Shown here: piece after piece, positions 9,056 through 17,028 of the stretch
How the letters are laid out: each line of letters opens with the position of its first letter
Numbering within the stretch: position 1 is the first letter of the stretch
Assembly: GCA_023957975.1 (NCBI GenBank)
Contig: JAMLGM010000006.1
Location: 1-64,000, forward strand
Reading direction: 5' to 3'
Source: Microthrixaceae bacterium
Lineage (GTDB): Bacteria; Actinomycetota; Acidimicrobiia; Acidimicrobiales; Microtrichaceae
Length of the DNA: 64,000 nt
Made by a program: the position numbers and the translations under genes
Notes under the pieces: generated by a model
Seen by the model: the letters and a program-made list of their open reading frames with translations, nothing else
Databases searched by the model: none
Told to the model about the DNA's origin: nothing

Positions 9056-10270
9056 CTACGATTCGCGTTCCGCTGGGGTGAACTCGATCTCGATGGCCGA
9101 GGGCGCCCTGCTGTAACCGGGGTGGAAGTGAACTTCGCCGGTCGCCAGGCGAACGTCGGACAGCCGACGCAGCAACTCCTCGACCGCGATGCGCAGGTTC
9201 ATGCGCGCCAGGTTCGATCCGGCGCAGCGGTGCGGCCCAGCACCGAAGGCGATGTGGCGGTTACCTTCGCGGTCGAGGTCGAACTCGGCCGGGCAGCCGA
9301 ACTCGTTGGGGTCGCGGTTCGCCGCCGCCCACGACACGACCACCATGTCGCCCTCGCAGATGGCTGCCCCGCCGACCTCGATGTCGCGGGTGGCTCGGCG
9401 ACCGATGAAGGCAAAGGGACCGTCGAGCCGCAACATCTCCTCGATCGCCGTCGGGATGAGTTCGGGCTCGGCGCGTAGCCGCTGTGCGATCTCGGGCTGC
9501 TTTGCGAACCAGAGCATCATCGTGCCGAGCGCGCCGGCGGTGGTGTCGAGGCCGCCGAAGAGCAGGAGTTGGATGATCCCCACCGCTTCGAGATCGGTGA
9601 TGGCACGTCCGTCGATCTCCGCATTGAGCACCGCGTCGATGACGTCGTCGATGGGTTCTGCGGCGCGCCGCCGTTCGATGAATCCGAAAATCCATCCAAT
9701 CATCTCGCGCCGGGCATCGATCGCCGAGGGAGTGTTCGGCGTCGACGCCGCGGTCGCGAGACGATTGACCTCTGCGAGTTCCTCCGACGGCGCGTGGAGG
9801 AACTCCTCGAAGAACACCAGGCCGGGCAACGGATTGGCGAACGCCTCCATGAAGTCGCAGCGACCCTCGGTGATGAACTCATCGATGAGCTGATTGACGA
9901 TCGCCCGCGTCGCTTCTTCGTGTTCGAGCACCTGCACCGGGGTGAAGAACCGGTTGATCAGGCGCTTGTACTCACGATGCAACGGCGGGTCGACCATCTC
10001 GGGGATCGCCGGCAGCGGAGACTCGCGGGGCGGAACCGTGATTCCGTGTTCCGAGCTGAAACCCTCCCAGTCCTGGGCGATGGCCAACACATCCTCGTAA
10101 CGGGTGGCCACCCAGAAGCCCTCGTGCTGATCGCTGCGCACGACACCGTTGGCGGCGCCGCGCAACCGTTCGAGGGCCCGGTGGAAGTAGTCGCGGTCGC
10201 CCATTTCGGGGGCGAGGTGGTTGAAGTGCTCGAGGAGTTCGGTCTCGTCGATCGTCTCGTCGAAGCTCAC
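9056..10270 (-). CDS. Cytochrome P450
   Basis: Soluble bacterial P450 of 404 aa. The I-helix carries FGGLDTTAGALG, the K-helix EEML, and the haem-binding loop FGAGPHRCAG provides the thiolate C349. GTG 10270 is taken as start: GGAGGT lies 6 bp before it, overlapping the end of the thiolase gene; the longer frame has no ribosome-binding site. The gap to the thiolase stop is 2 bp. It probably hydroxylates the operon substrate; ferredoxin and reductase genes are absent here. Confidence 0.94.
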   Translation of the reverse strand: MSFDETIDETELLEHFNHLAPEMGDRDYFHRALERLRGAANGVVRSDQHEGFWVATRYEDVLAIAQDWEGFSSEHGITVPPRESPLPAIPEMVDPPLHREYKRLINRFFTPVQVLEHEEATRAIVNQLIDEFITEGRCDFMEAFANPLPGLVFFEEFLHAPSEELAEVNRLATAASTPNTPSAIDARREMIGWIFGFIERRRAAEPIDDVIDAVLNAEIDGRAITDLEAVGIIQLLLFGGLDTTAGALGTMMLWFAKQPEIAQRLRAEPELIPTAIEEMLRLDGPFAFIGRRATRDIEVGGAAICEGDMVVVSWAAANRDPNEFGCPAEFDLDREGNRHIAFGAGPHRCAGSNLARMNLRIAVEELLRRLSDVRLATGEVHFHPGYSRAPSAIEIEFTPAERES

Positions 10271-10272
10271 CT

Positions 10273-11442
10273 TCAGACCTCCACCACCACCGCGGTGGAC
10301 ATGCCGCCGCCGGCGCACATGGCCGCAACACCGATGCCGCCACCACGGCGCCCGAGTTCATGGACCAGCGAAATCACCATGCGGGCGCCCGTCATGGCGA
10401 CCGGGTGACCGAGGCTGCACCCGCTGCCCTCGACATTGACGATCTCGTCGTCGATGCCCAACAGCTTCGTCGTGCCGACACACATCGACGCGAACGCCTC
10501 GTTGATTTCCCACAGCTTCACGTCGCCGATCGACAAACCCGCCCGGTCGAGAACCTTCGGAATGGCGATCGTCGGAGCGAGGCCGGTTCGTGCCGGGGTG
10601 ACCCCGGCCGATGCCCACGCCCGGACGGTGCCGAGCGACTCGAGCCCCTCGCTGCGCGCCACCGAATCGTCGACGATGACGAGTGCTGCTGCGCCGTCGT
10701 TGACCCCCGAGGCATTGCCAGCGGTGATGCTGAACCCCTCGATCTCCGGGTGGATCACCTTGAGCGAGGCCAGCTTTTCCAGGCTCGTACCCCGGCGGGG
10801 ATGCTCGTCGACCGCAAACTCGGTGACGCTTCCGTCGCGCAAGGTGACCTTGATCGGAGCGATCTCGGCGGTGAAGCTGCCGGCGTCGATCGCCTCGATC
10901 GCCCGCTGGTGCGAACGAAACGCCCAGTAGTCCATCTCCTCGCGGGTCACGCCGGCCTCGACCGCGGCGTTCCAGCCCACGGTGATCGACATGTCTTCGA
11001 TCGGGGCGTCAGGGGTCTGCACATGACTCGGCGGTGCCCAGGCATCCCATTCGTCGGTGCCGAGCACCCGTCGGGTGAAGCGCGGCGCGGTGGAGGCCGA
11101 CTCGGCTCCGCCCGCCACGACGACCGAATCCATACCGGCGCGGATCGACCCCGCGGCCGTCGTGATTGCGGCAAGACCGGCCGCGCAATGGCGGTTGTTA
11201 GCGAGGCCCGCCACATTGACGAGGCCCGACTCGATCGCGGCGTACCGGGCGAGGTCGCCGCCGCCGTAGCGCGACTCGCCCATCACCACGTCGTCGTAGC
11301 GCTGCGGGTCGATGCCGGCCCGGGCGACCGCATTGGTGATCGCGTGGATGGCGAGCTCGTAGGCCCCGACATCTCGAAGTGTGCCTTTGAAGGCGGTGCC
11401 GATCGGCGTTCGTGCCGTCGCGACGATGACTGCGTCCCCCAT
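10273..11442 (-). CDS. Thiolase (acetyl-CoA acyltransferase)
   Basis: Degradative-type thiolase of 389 aa. The acyl-accepting nucleophile is C86 in NRHCAAGLAAI. The EINEAFA loop, H346 in GHPVAMTGARM and the proton-donor C376 in CAGGG complete the active site. It catalyses CoA-dependent cleavage of beta-ketoacyl-CoA in beta-oxidation. It is the first gene of the minus-strand operon, which runs down to 3066 with gaps of 55 bp or less, and it is divergent from the TetR gene at 11632. Confidence 0.93.
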   Translation of the reverse strand: MGDAVIVATARTPIGTAFKGTLRDVGAYELAIHAITNAVARAGIDPQRYDDVVMGESRYGGGDLARYAAIESGLVNVAGLANNRHCAAGLAAITTAAGSIRAGMDSVVVAGGAESASTAPRFTRRVLGTDEWDAWAPPSHVQTPDAPIEDMSITVGWNAAVEAGVTREEMDYWAFRSHQRAIEAIDAGSFTAEIAPIKVTLRDGSVTEFAVDEHPRRGTSLEKLASLKVIHPEIEGFSITAGNASGVNDGAAALVIVDDSVARSEGLESLGTVRAWASAGVTPARTGLAPTIAIPKVLDRAGLSIGDVKLWEINEAFASMCVGTTKLLGIDDEIVNVEGSGCSLGHPVAMTGARMVISLVHELGRRGGGIGVAAMCAGGGMSTAVVVEV

Positions 11443-11504
11443 GCCTGTCCCCCTGGCTGAGTTCGGTGAACCCCGGATTCTCCGGTGATGCGAGTACCCT
11501 AGTC

Positions 11505-11520
11505 GAGTAAGGACTTACTC
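11505..11520. promoter_or_regulatory. Palindromic operator between thiolase operon and TetR gene
   Basis: Perfect inverted repeat GAGTAAG-GA-CTTACTC. It lies 63 bp upstream of the thiolase start and 112 bp upstream of the TetR start. A looser GAGAG...CTCTC pair follows at 11532-11551. Size and position fit a TetR-family operator controlling both directions. Confidence 0.7.
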
Positions 11521-11631
11521 TCAACGCGATGAGAGTAACCGATCGCTCTCACAATTCAACTCCCGCACTATCATGGCTCGGGCGAGGCACACGTGCGCTG
11601 GGGCCTCACGCGTCGCGAAAGCAGGATCCTC

Positions 11632-12285
11632 ATGGCGAAGACGTCAGTGGCCAAGACACCGCCACCGCGGGCCAAACGAATGAACGCAGCCGATCGGCGA
11701 AGTTCCATCCTCAACGCCGCCCGCAAAGCCTTCAGCGAGTCTGGAGACATGGCCGGCACCACCATGCGCACCATCGCGGATCGTGCCGGGATCAGCGAAG
11801 GCATCATCTACCGCCACTTCGAGAACAAGGATCAACTGTTCTTCGAAGCGGTGGTCGAACCCCTCCGCGACGCCGTCGACAGCCTCGTTGCCGCCACCGA
11901 GGGCATCGACTCCGAAACCCCACTGACCGGCGAGCGCCAGATCGAAGCCCTCGCCGGCCTCTATTCACAACTCATCGCCACGCTCACCGAGGTGCTGCCG
12001 CTGCTCGGACTCGTACTTTTCGGCGACCCGAAGGTGGCGCGACGCTTCTACCGCGAGCACTTCGAGGTGGCGATGGATCGCCTCGCCGGAGCGTGGGCGG
12101 AGGTCGAACAGCGTTACGGCCTCGAAGTCGATTTGACCGCGATCTCCGCGCGCGCCGTCATGGGCACCGCGCTCATCTTGGCCATCGAGTCGAAGTACGC
12201 GAAGGAGCACCCCTCGCGAGCCGACCTGTCGCGCAGCGCCGCTCTCGGCACCGTCGAGGGTTTCTTCCCCACGCTCAACGGCTGA
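11632..12285 (+). CDS. TetR-family transcriptional regulator
   Basis: DNA-binding repressor of 217 aa. A basic N-terminal tail precedes the TetR helix-turn-helix (RRSSILNAARKAFSESG, then TTMRTIADRAGISEGIIYRHF). The rest is a helical ligand-binding domain. ATG 11632 is preceded by AGGA; the frame is open from 11593. Divergent position and the intergenic palindrome suggest that it represses the thiolase operon and itself, with an acyl-CoA pathway intermediate as likely inducer (inference). Confidence 0.93.
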   Translation: MAKTSVAKTPPPRAKRMNAADRRSSILNAARKAFSESGDMAGTTMRTIADRAGISEGIIYRHFENKDQLFFEAVVEPLRDAVDSLVAATEGIDSETPLTGERQIEALAGLYSQLIATLTEVLPLLGLVLFGDPKVARRFYREHFEVAMDRLAGAWAEVEQRYGLEVDLTAISARAVMGTALILAIESKYAKEHPSRADLSRSAALGTVEGFFPTLNG

Positions 12286-12353
12286 ACCGCGCCGCATGCG
12301 TCGTCGTCGCTCTGACGTCTTCGCGCCCTGATCGGTCCCACTACTGTGCGCGC

Positions 12354-13106
12354 ATGGCTGACATGACCCGACCACCCGAGACCGTCGAGGAATTCCGGCG
12401 CAACCTCGACGAGGTTCGTTCGCGGATCGTCGACTCCGCATGCCGGGTCGACCGCGACCCCGCGGAGGTTCGCCTTCTACCGGTCTCGAAGACCGTTCCC
12501 GAGTCTCGATTGATCAACGCAATCACCGCCGGCTGCACCCAACTCGGCGAGAACAAGGTTCAGGAGGCGAAACGCAAAGCCGCCAACCTCGCCCACCTGG
12601 GGGTGTCGTGGTCGGTGATCGGTCACCTTCAGACCAACAAGGCCAAAAATGTCGCCGCGTTCGCGGATGAGTTTCAGGCGCTCGATTCGCTCCGGGTCGC
12701 CGAGGCCCTCGACCGTCGCCTCCAGGCGCTCGGGAGGTCGCTCGACGTGTTCGTGCAGGTCAACACCTCAGCCGAGGAGTCGAAGTTCGGCCTTCCGCCC
12801 GAGGAGGTCGACGGGTTCGTCGCTGAGCTTCGCCACTTCCACGCGCTCCGACCGGTCGGGCTGATGACGCTCGCGGTGTTCAGCGACGACCACACCCGGG
12901 TCCGCGACTGTTTCATCAGGCTGCGAACCATCCGCGACCGCCTGCGCGAGACCCGCCCCGACGGCATGGGCCTCGAGGAACTCTCGATGGGAATGAGCGG
13001 CGATTTCGAGTTGGCGATCGAAGAGGGGGCGACGGTCGTGCGGGTCGGCCAGGCGATCTTCGGGCCCCGCGGACTCCCCGATTCGCACTACTGGCCCACC
13101 ACCTGA
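12354..13106 (+). CDS. yggS: YggS/PLPBP-family pyridoxal phosphate homeostasis protein
   Basis: Cytoplasmic PLP-binding TIM-barrel protein of 250 aa. The PLP lysine is K46 in LLPVSKTV. LGENKVQEAKRKA, WSVIGHLQTNKAKNV, VQVNTSAEESKFG and ELSMGMSGDFELAIEEGATVVRVG are family signatures. It buffers PLP and affects amino-acid homeostasis. ATG 12354 begins the conserved part; the upstream frame is spurious and overlaps the TetR gene. Confidence 0.95.
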   Translation: MADMTRPPETVEEFRRNLDEVRSRIVDSACRVDRDPAEVRLLPVSKTVPESRLINAITAGCTQLGENKVQEAKRKAANLAHLGVSWSVIGHLQTNKAKNVAAFADEFQALDSLRVAEALDRRLQALGRSLDVFVQVNTSAEESKFGLPPEEVDGFVAELRHFHALRPVGLMTLAVFSDDHTRVRDCFIRLRTIRDRLRETRPDGMGLEELSMGMSGDFELAIEEGATVVRVGQAIFGPRGLPDSHYWPTT

Positions 13107-13124
13107 CCCGTTCCCACCACCTGA

Positions 13125-13180
13125 CCCGTTCTCCGATAACCAGTGGTCGTGATCACGACCACTGGTTATCGGAGAACGGG
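13125..13180. repeat. 56-bp perfect palindrome, family A copy 1
   Basis: Uninterrupted inverted repeat beginning CCCGTTCTCCGATAACCAGT, with the centre between 13152 and 13153. It lies between the convergent yggS and lipoprotein genes, where it could also act as a bidirectional terminator. Further copies are at 48364 and 50261. Confidence 0.95.
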
Positions 13181-13201
13181 CCGCGGCGGGTCGGCCGCTG
13201 G

Positions 13202-13717
13202 TCAGCCGCGACGGGCCAGCACCTTTTCGACGGAGAGGCGGATCGGCGCGCCGTCATAGTTGTCCGGCGTGATCACGCTGTAGGACCAACCCTCGAGCGA
13301 ATCGACCGCGATCGGGCCGCTGGAAGCGCCGACCATCGAGTAGTCCCACGGGGAGGTGCCGTCGGACTTGTTGTAGCTCCAGTAGGCATCGAACTGACAT
13401 GTCGGATAGCCCTCGACCGGAAGCGAGTTGATCTGGCACGCGAACCCGCCGATCTCGTCGTAGGTGAATCCGGCGTTGGTGAGCGCAGCGAGGCCACTCG
13501 CCTGAGTGCCCGGCGCACATCCGATGGCAACGGTGTTGTTCAGCTTCTGGAAATCGACCACGACGGTCACTCCCTCGCCGGCATCACACGGCTGACCGAC
13601 GACCTTGGGACCGCTCGGAGTCTGCGGCGCGCAGCCAGCGGCGAGCGCCGCACCGACGGCGGCCATGGCGGCGAGGCGGCGACGCGCCCGATTCGGGGTG
13701 GTGGATGTGGTGTTCAT
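13202..13717 (-). CDS. Riboswitch-controlled lipoprotein with DUF4430/transcobalamin-like domain (copy 2)
   Basis: Predicted lipoprotein of 171 aa; ATG 13717 with GGAGGA 6 bp before it. An Arg-rich N-terminus and Ala-rich hydrophobic segment end at the lipobox AAGC (C29). The mature domain shows the same order of motifs as the protein at 1563-2117: GVTVVVDFQ, IGCA, GLAALTNAGFT, CQIN, GYP, YWSYNKSDG and SLEGWSYS. The two are paralogues about 11 kb apart on the same strand, each behind its own cobalamin riboswitch. Surface capture of corrinoid is inferred from the riboswitch and fold family. Confidence 0.82.
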   Translation of the reverse strand: MNTTSTTPNRARRRLAAMAAVGAALAAGCAPQTPSGPKVVGQPCDAGEGVTVVVDFQKLNNTVAIGCAPGTQASGLAALTNAGFTYDEIGGFACQINSLPVEGYPTCQFDAYWSYNKSDGTSPWDYSMVGASSGPIAVDSLEGWSYSVITPDNYDGAPIRLSVEKVLARRG

Positions 13718-13721
13718 AGAT

Positions 13722-13910
13722 TCCTCCTGGCCGTTGCCGGGAGGAGCCTGTCGGTCCGCCCGCCACGACCCTCGTTGTCCTCGACGATGGTTGAAGCACG
13801 TGCCGATGTGGCACCTGCCGACGACGGGCGATCCGGCTCGCATCTCGGTCGAGATGCACACGGCTGCGGGACAGCGCCGGAGTCTCACCGGCTTCCCCCG
13901 AACGTTCGGC
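13722..13910 (-). promoter_or_regulatory. Cobalamin riboswitch 3 with RBS-sequestering hairpin
   Basis: Minus-strand leader of the gene at 13202-13717. The aptamer core (complement of 13857-13900) reads GGGGGAAGCCGGTGAGACTC, then CGGCGCTGTCCCGCAGCC. The B12 box GAGCCGGATCGCCCGT is at about 13824-13839 and GTCGAGGA at 13778-13785. Just before the start, TCCTCC (complement of 13740-13745) pairs perfectly with the Shine-Dalgarno GGAGGA (complement of 13722-13727), a clear translational off-switch hairpin. The rest of the gap up to 14016 shows nothing else. Confidence 0.93.
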
Positions 13911-14016
13911 TACTGGTTATCTCCGTGGGAATCACGGCGCACGAAGCGTACTCCAGACGCGTCACGTGGCACCTCTTGACCACGGACCGGCCGGCCGGTG
14001 GCGCCGACAGAGGCGT

Positions 14017-14988
14017 TCAGGGAACGAGCACCACCTTGCCGACCACCCGACGATCGAGGGCCTCGCGCAACACCGCGGCCGCCTCGTCGAGTGGCCGCTC
14101 GCTCGGCGCCGCCGGCGAAAGCGTCCCCGCTACGACGGCATCGAGCACCTCGCGCAACAACACGCCCTGATCGGCCGGGTTGTGCATCGCCCACGCCCCC
14201 CAGTCGACACCGACCACCGAGCGGTTGTTCAACAGCACCTGATTGGTGGGGATCTTCGGGATCGTTCCGGCAGCGAATCCGATGACCGCCAACCGCCCGC
14301 CGAATCGCAGCGCTCGCAGCGACGCCTCGGTCGCATCGCCGCCGATCGGGTCGATGACGACATCCACCCCTCCGGGCGACAACTCGCGGGCGCGGTCCTT
14401 AATCGGCTCGGTCGAATAGTCGATCGTCGCGCTCGCTCCGGCGACCAGCGCCGCCTCGAGTTTCTCGGCGCTCGACGCCGCTGCGATCACCGTCGCACCG
14501 AGCGAACGCGCCACATCGATCGCCGCCAGACCGACTCCTCCACCGGCACCGAGCACGAGCACCGTCTCCCCGGAAACCACGCTGATGCGCCGGGTCAAGG
14601 TGAACCAGGCCGTGCAGTAGCTCTGAACGACCGCTGCCGCCATCGCCAGCGACAGATCGTCAGGCACCCGCGTCACCGCCGCGGCCGACACCGCGATCTG
14701 CGACGCGTACCCTCCGAGTCCCCCCGCCGCGATGACTCGATCGCCGACGTCGAGCCCCTCCACCCCTTCGCCGAGCGCGCTGATCACCCCGGCGCACTCG
14801 CTTCCCGGCGTGAACGGAGGCGGAATCTTGATCTGATAAGTCCCGGCGACGAAGAGCGCGTCGACGAAGTTGACCCCCGCGGCCGCGACCTCCACGACAA
14901 CCTGTCCGGGACCCGGTTCGAGGTCGGGGTGTTCCTGGACCTCAAGACCCTCTGGAGCCCCCCACTCGGTACACACAACTCGGCGCAT
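14017..14988 (-). CDS. NADPH:quinone oxidoreductase-type MDR protein
   Basis: Zinc-free medium-chain dehydrogenase of 323 aa. It has an N-terminal GroES-like domain (AAGVNFVDALFVAGTYQ), the Rossmann motif LGAGGGVGLAAIDVARSLG and the quinone-reductase signature VDVVIDPIGGDATEASLRAL. ATG 14988 begins the conserved domain; the frame is open far upstream. Divergent from the SDR at 15059 across 70 bp. Exact substrate unknown. Confidence 0.9.
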   Translation of the reverse strand: MRRVVCTEWGAPEGLEVQEHPDLEPGPGQVVVEVAAAGVNFVDALFVAGTYQIKIPPPFTPGSECAGVISALGEGVEGLDVGDRVIAAGGLGGYASQIAVSAAAVTRVPDDLSLAMAAAVVQSYCTAWFTLTRRISVVSGETVLVLGAGGGVGLAAIDVARSLGATVIAAASSAEKLEAALVAGASATIDYSTEPIKDRARELSPGGVDVVIDPIGGDATEASLRALRFGGRLAVIGFAAGTIPKIPTNQVLLNNRSVVGVDWGAWAMHNPADQGVLLREVLDAVVAGTLSPAAPSERPLDEAAAVLREALDRRVVGKVVLVP

Positions 14989-15058
14989 GGGACTCACCCT
15001 ATCGGGGGCATCGAACCCGGGCGACCGGTAGCGTACGGCCAGAACCAGGAGGATTGTC

Positions 15059-15844
15059 ATGTCACGTCTCGCAGTCGTCACCGGCTCCGCCGGAGGCATC
15101 GGTGCCGCCACCGCCACCACCCTTGAGGCCGAGGGATACGAGGTCATCGGTGTCGACATTGCCGGTGCCGAAATCACCGCAGATCTGTCGACCCCCGGAG
15201 GTCGCTCCGCCATGGTTGAGGCCGTCACCGAACGCACCGGCGGGACCCTCGACGTCCTCGTCGCCAACGCCGGCGTCATGAACACCGCCGAGATGTGCCT
15301 ACGCGTCAACTACTTCGGCGCGGTCGCCACCCTCGAGGGCCTGGCCCCACTGCTGGCCCGCGGGGAGTCCCCCCGAGCGGTCGTCACCGTGAGCTCGTCG
15401 ATCCTGAACGTGCAGATGCCCGCCGTTGTCGAGGCCTGCCTCGCCGGCGACGAGGCCCAGGCGATCGAGCTCGCAAGCGCGCCCGGCGCCATGGACATGG
15501 CCGGCTACCCGACCTCCAAGTACGCGCTGGCGCGCTGGCTGCGTCGCAGCGCGATCGGCGACGCGTGGGCGGGCGCAGGAATCGCGCTCAACGGGGTGGC
15601 TCCCGGCATCGTGCAGACGAACATGACCGCGGAGATGTTGGCTCATGAGGACTCCAAGGAGCTCGCCGATGCGTCGGTTCCGATGCCCTTTGGCGGGTAC
15701 TGCCACCCACAACACGTCGCCGACGTCATCGCCTTTCTCGCCTCCGCCCGCCCCACGCGTATCTGCGGTCAGATCCTGTTCGTCGACGGAGGTGCCGACG
15801 TGGTGTTGCGCGGCGACGACATCTGGCACACCGCCGCGATCTGA
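15059..15844 (+). CDS. SDR-family oxidoreductase
   Basis: Short-chain dehydrogenase of 261 aa. The nucleotide motif GSAGGIG is at residues 9-15, NAG at 70-72, the catalytic Ser near 112-114, Y150-x3-K154 in YPTSK and GVAPGIVQTNM after the active site. Its short N-terminal half and insert between Ser and Tyr resemble 3-alpha-hydroxysteroid dehydrogenase/carbonyl reductase members. An AGGAGG-like site (AACCAGGAGGAT) precedes the start. The phosphotransferase gene follows after 32 bp. Confidence 0.9.
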   Translation: MSRLAVVTGSAGGIGAATATTLEAEGYEVIGVDIAGAEITADLSTPGGRSAMVEAVTERTGGTLDVLVANAGVMNTAEMCLRVNYFGAVATLEGLAPLLARGESPRAVVTVSSSILNVQMPAVVEACLAGDEAQAIELASAPGAMDMAGYPTSKYALARWLRRSAIGDAWAGAGIALNGVAPGIVQTNMTAEMLAHEDSKELADASVPMPFGGYCHPQHVADVIAFLASARPTRICGQILFVDGGADVVLRGDDIWHTAAI

Positions 15845-15876
15845 GCACTGCGGACGAGTCGAAGCCGCAGCACCCC

Positions 15877-16968
15877 ATGGGACCCATCGCAGATCGCCCC
15901 GACCAACTCACACCGGCGTGGTTGACCGACGCCCTGCGCACGGCCGGCCATCTGCAGGTCGACTCCCGGGTGGCGACCGTCGACATGCAACCGATCGGCA
16001 CCGGCCAGATGTGCGACTCGATGCGGGTACGGGTCGCCTTTGACGGCGAAACCGACCTGCCCGACACCTTCGTCGCCAAGTTCCCCTCGACCGACGCCTC
16101 CAGCGTCGCCGCCGGAAAGCTCATGCGGGCCTACGAAAAGGAGGTTCGCTTCTATCAGCACCTCGCCCACAGCCTCCCGGTGAATTCCCCGGCCATGTAT
16201 CTCGCCGATATCGACGTCGACTCGGGGTCGTTCGTGTTGTTGCTCGAGGACCGGTCGCCTGCGGTCCAAGGCGACCAGATCGCGGGCACCACCCCCGAGG
16301 TCGCCCGCCTGGCCGTCGCCGAGTTGGTGCAACTCCACGCCCCGCGTTGGGGCGACGACTCGTTGGAGTCCTTCGACTGGATGGCCCGCGCCACCCGCGA
16401 CCAGCGAGACCTGTTGTCGTCGATGCTGCCGACGTTGTGGCAGGAGTTCCTCGCCCGCTACGGCGGAGCGGTCGAAGCGCACCTTCGTCGGGCCGGCGGG
16501 TTCTTCGTCGAACACATCGCCAACTATCTCGACGCCGACGTCATCGGCACCGGCATCACCCACTCCGACTACCGCCTCGACAACCTCCTGTTCGCCCCCG
16601 GCGTCTTCGCGGGCACCACCGAGGGGCGCCCGACGGTGGTCGACTGGCAAACGGTCGCCTACGGCTGCGCGCCCTACGACGTCTCGTACTTCCTCGGCTC
16701 GAGCGTCGAGCCGCCGATCCGGCGTGAAATCGAGTGGGAACTACTCGCCGAGTACCACCGCGGCCTCGTCGCCAACGGGGTGCAGGACTATTCGCAGGCG
16801 TCGCTTGAAGCGGACTACCGACGTGGCACGTGGGCGGGCATGTTGATCGGCATCGTCGCCGCGGTCATGGTCGAACGCACCGAACGCGGCGACACCATGT
16901 TTCTCACGATGCTCGATCGCCACGCCCGCCACGCGCTCGACCTCGACGCGGACGAAACCATCCGCTGA
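15877..16968 (+). CDS. Aminoglycoside phosphotransferase-like kinase family protein
   Basis: Protein of 363 aa with the APH/choline-kinase fold. The lysine region DTFVAKFPS is near residue 65. VLLLEDRSP, the catalytic loop THSDYRLDNLLF and the metal-binding VVDWQTVAYGCAPYDVSYF follow. Actinobacteria carry many such proteins beside lipid and acyl-CoA genes, where the substrate is unknown; antibiotic resistance should not be assumed. Same strand as the SDR at 15059, 32 bp apart. Confidence 0.88.
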   Translation: MGPIADRPDQLTPAWLTDALRTAGHLQVDSRVATVDMQPIGTGQMCDSMRVRVAFDGETDLPDTFVAKFPSTDASSVAAGKLMRAYEKEVRFYQHLAHSLPVNSPAMYLADIDVDSGSFVLLLEDRSPAVQGDQIAGTTPEVARLAVAELVQLHAPRWGDDSLESFDWMARATRDQRDLLSSMLPTLWQEFLARYGGAVEAHLRRAGGFFVEHIANYLDADVIGTGITHSDYRLDNLLFAPGVFAGTTEGRPTVVDWQTVAYGCAPYDVSYFLGSSVEPPIRREIEWELLAEYHRGLVANGVQDYSQASLEADYRRGTWAGMLIGIVAAVMVERTERGDTMFLTMLDRHARHALDLDADETIR

Positions 16969-16999
16969 GCCACCAGGTCTGAGTATCCGAGTCCGAGCC

Positions 17000-17019
17000 G
17001 CCGGCGGAGAGCCGCCGGC
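17000..17019. terminator. Hairpin between convergent genes
   Basis: GCCGGCGG-AGAG-CCGCCGGC, an 8-bp GC stem between the convergent kinase-like gene and the P450. No T-run follows, as is common for terminators in high-GC actinobacteria. Confidence 0.6.
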
Positions 17020-17028
17020 GACGACTCC

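Noticed and set aside
13125..13180. Reading the family A palindrome purely as a terminator
   Set aside because: Fits here between convergent genes, but the copy at 48364 is in a divergent promoter region, so terminator function alone cannot explain the family.
15877..16968. Aminoglycoside resistance gene
   Set aside because: The APH fold is clear, but this actinobacterial subgroup is widespread beside lipid genes and no resistance context exists.
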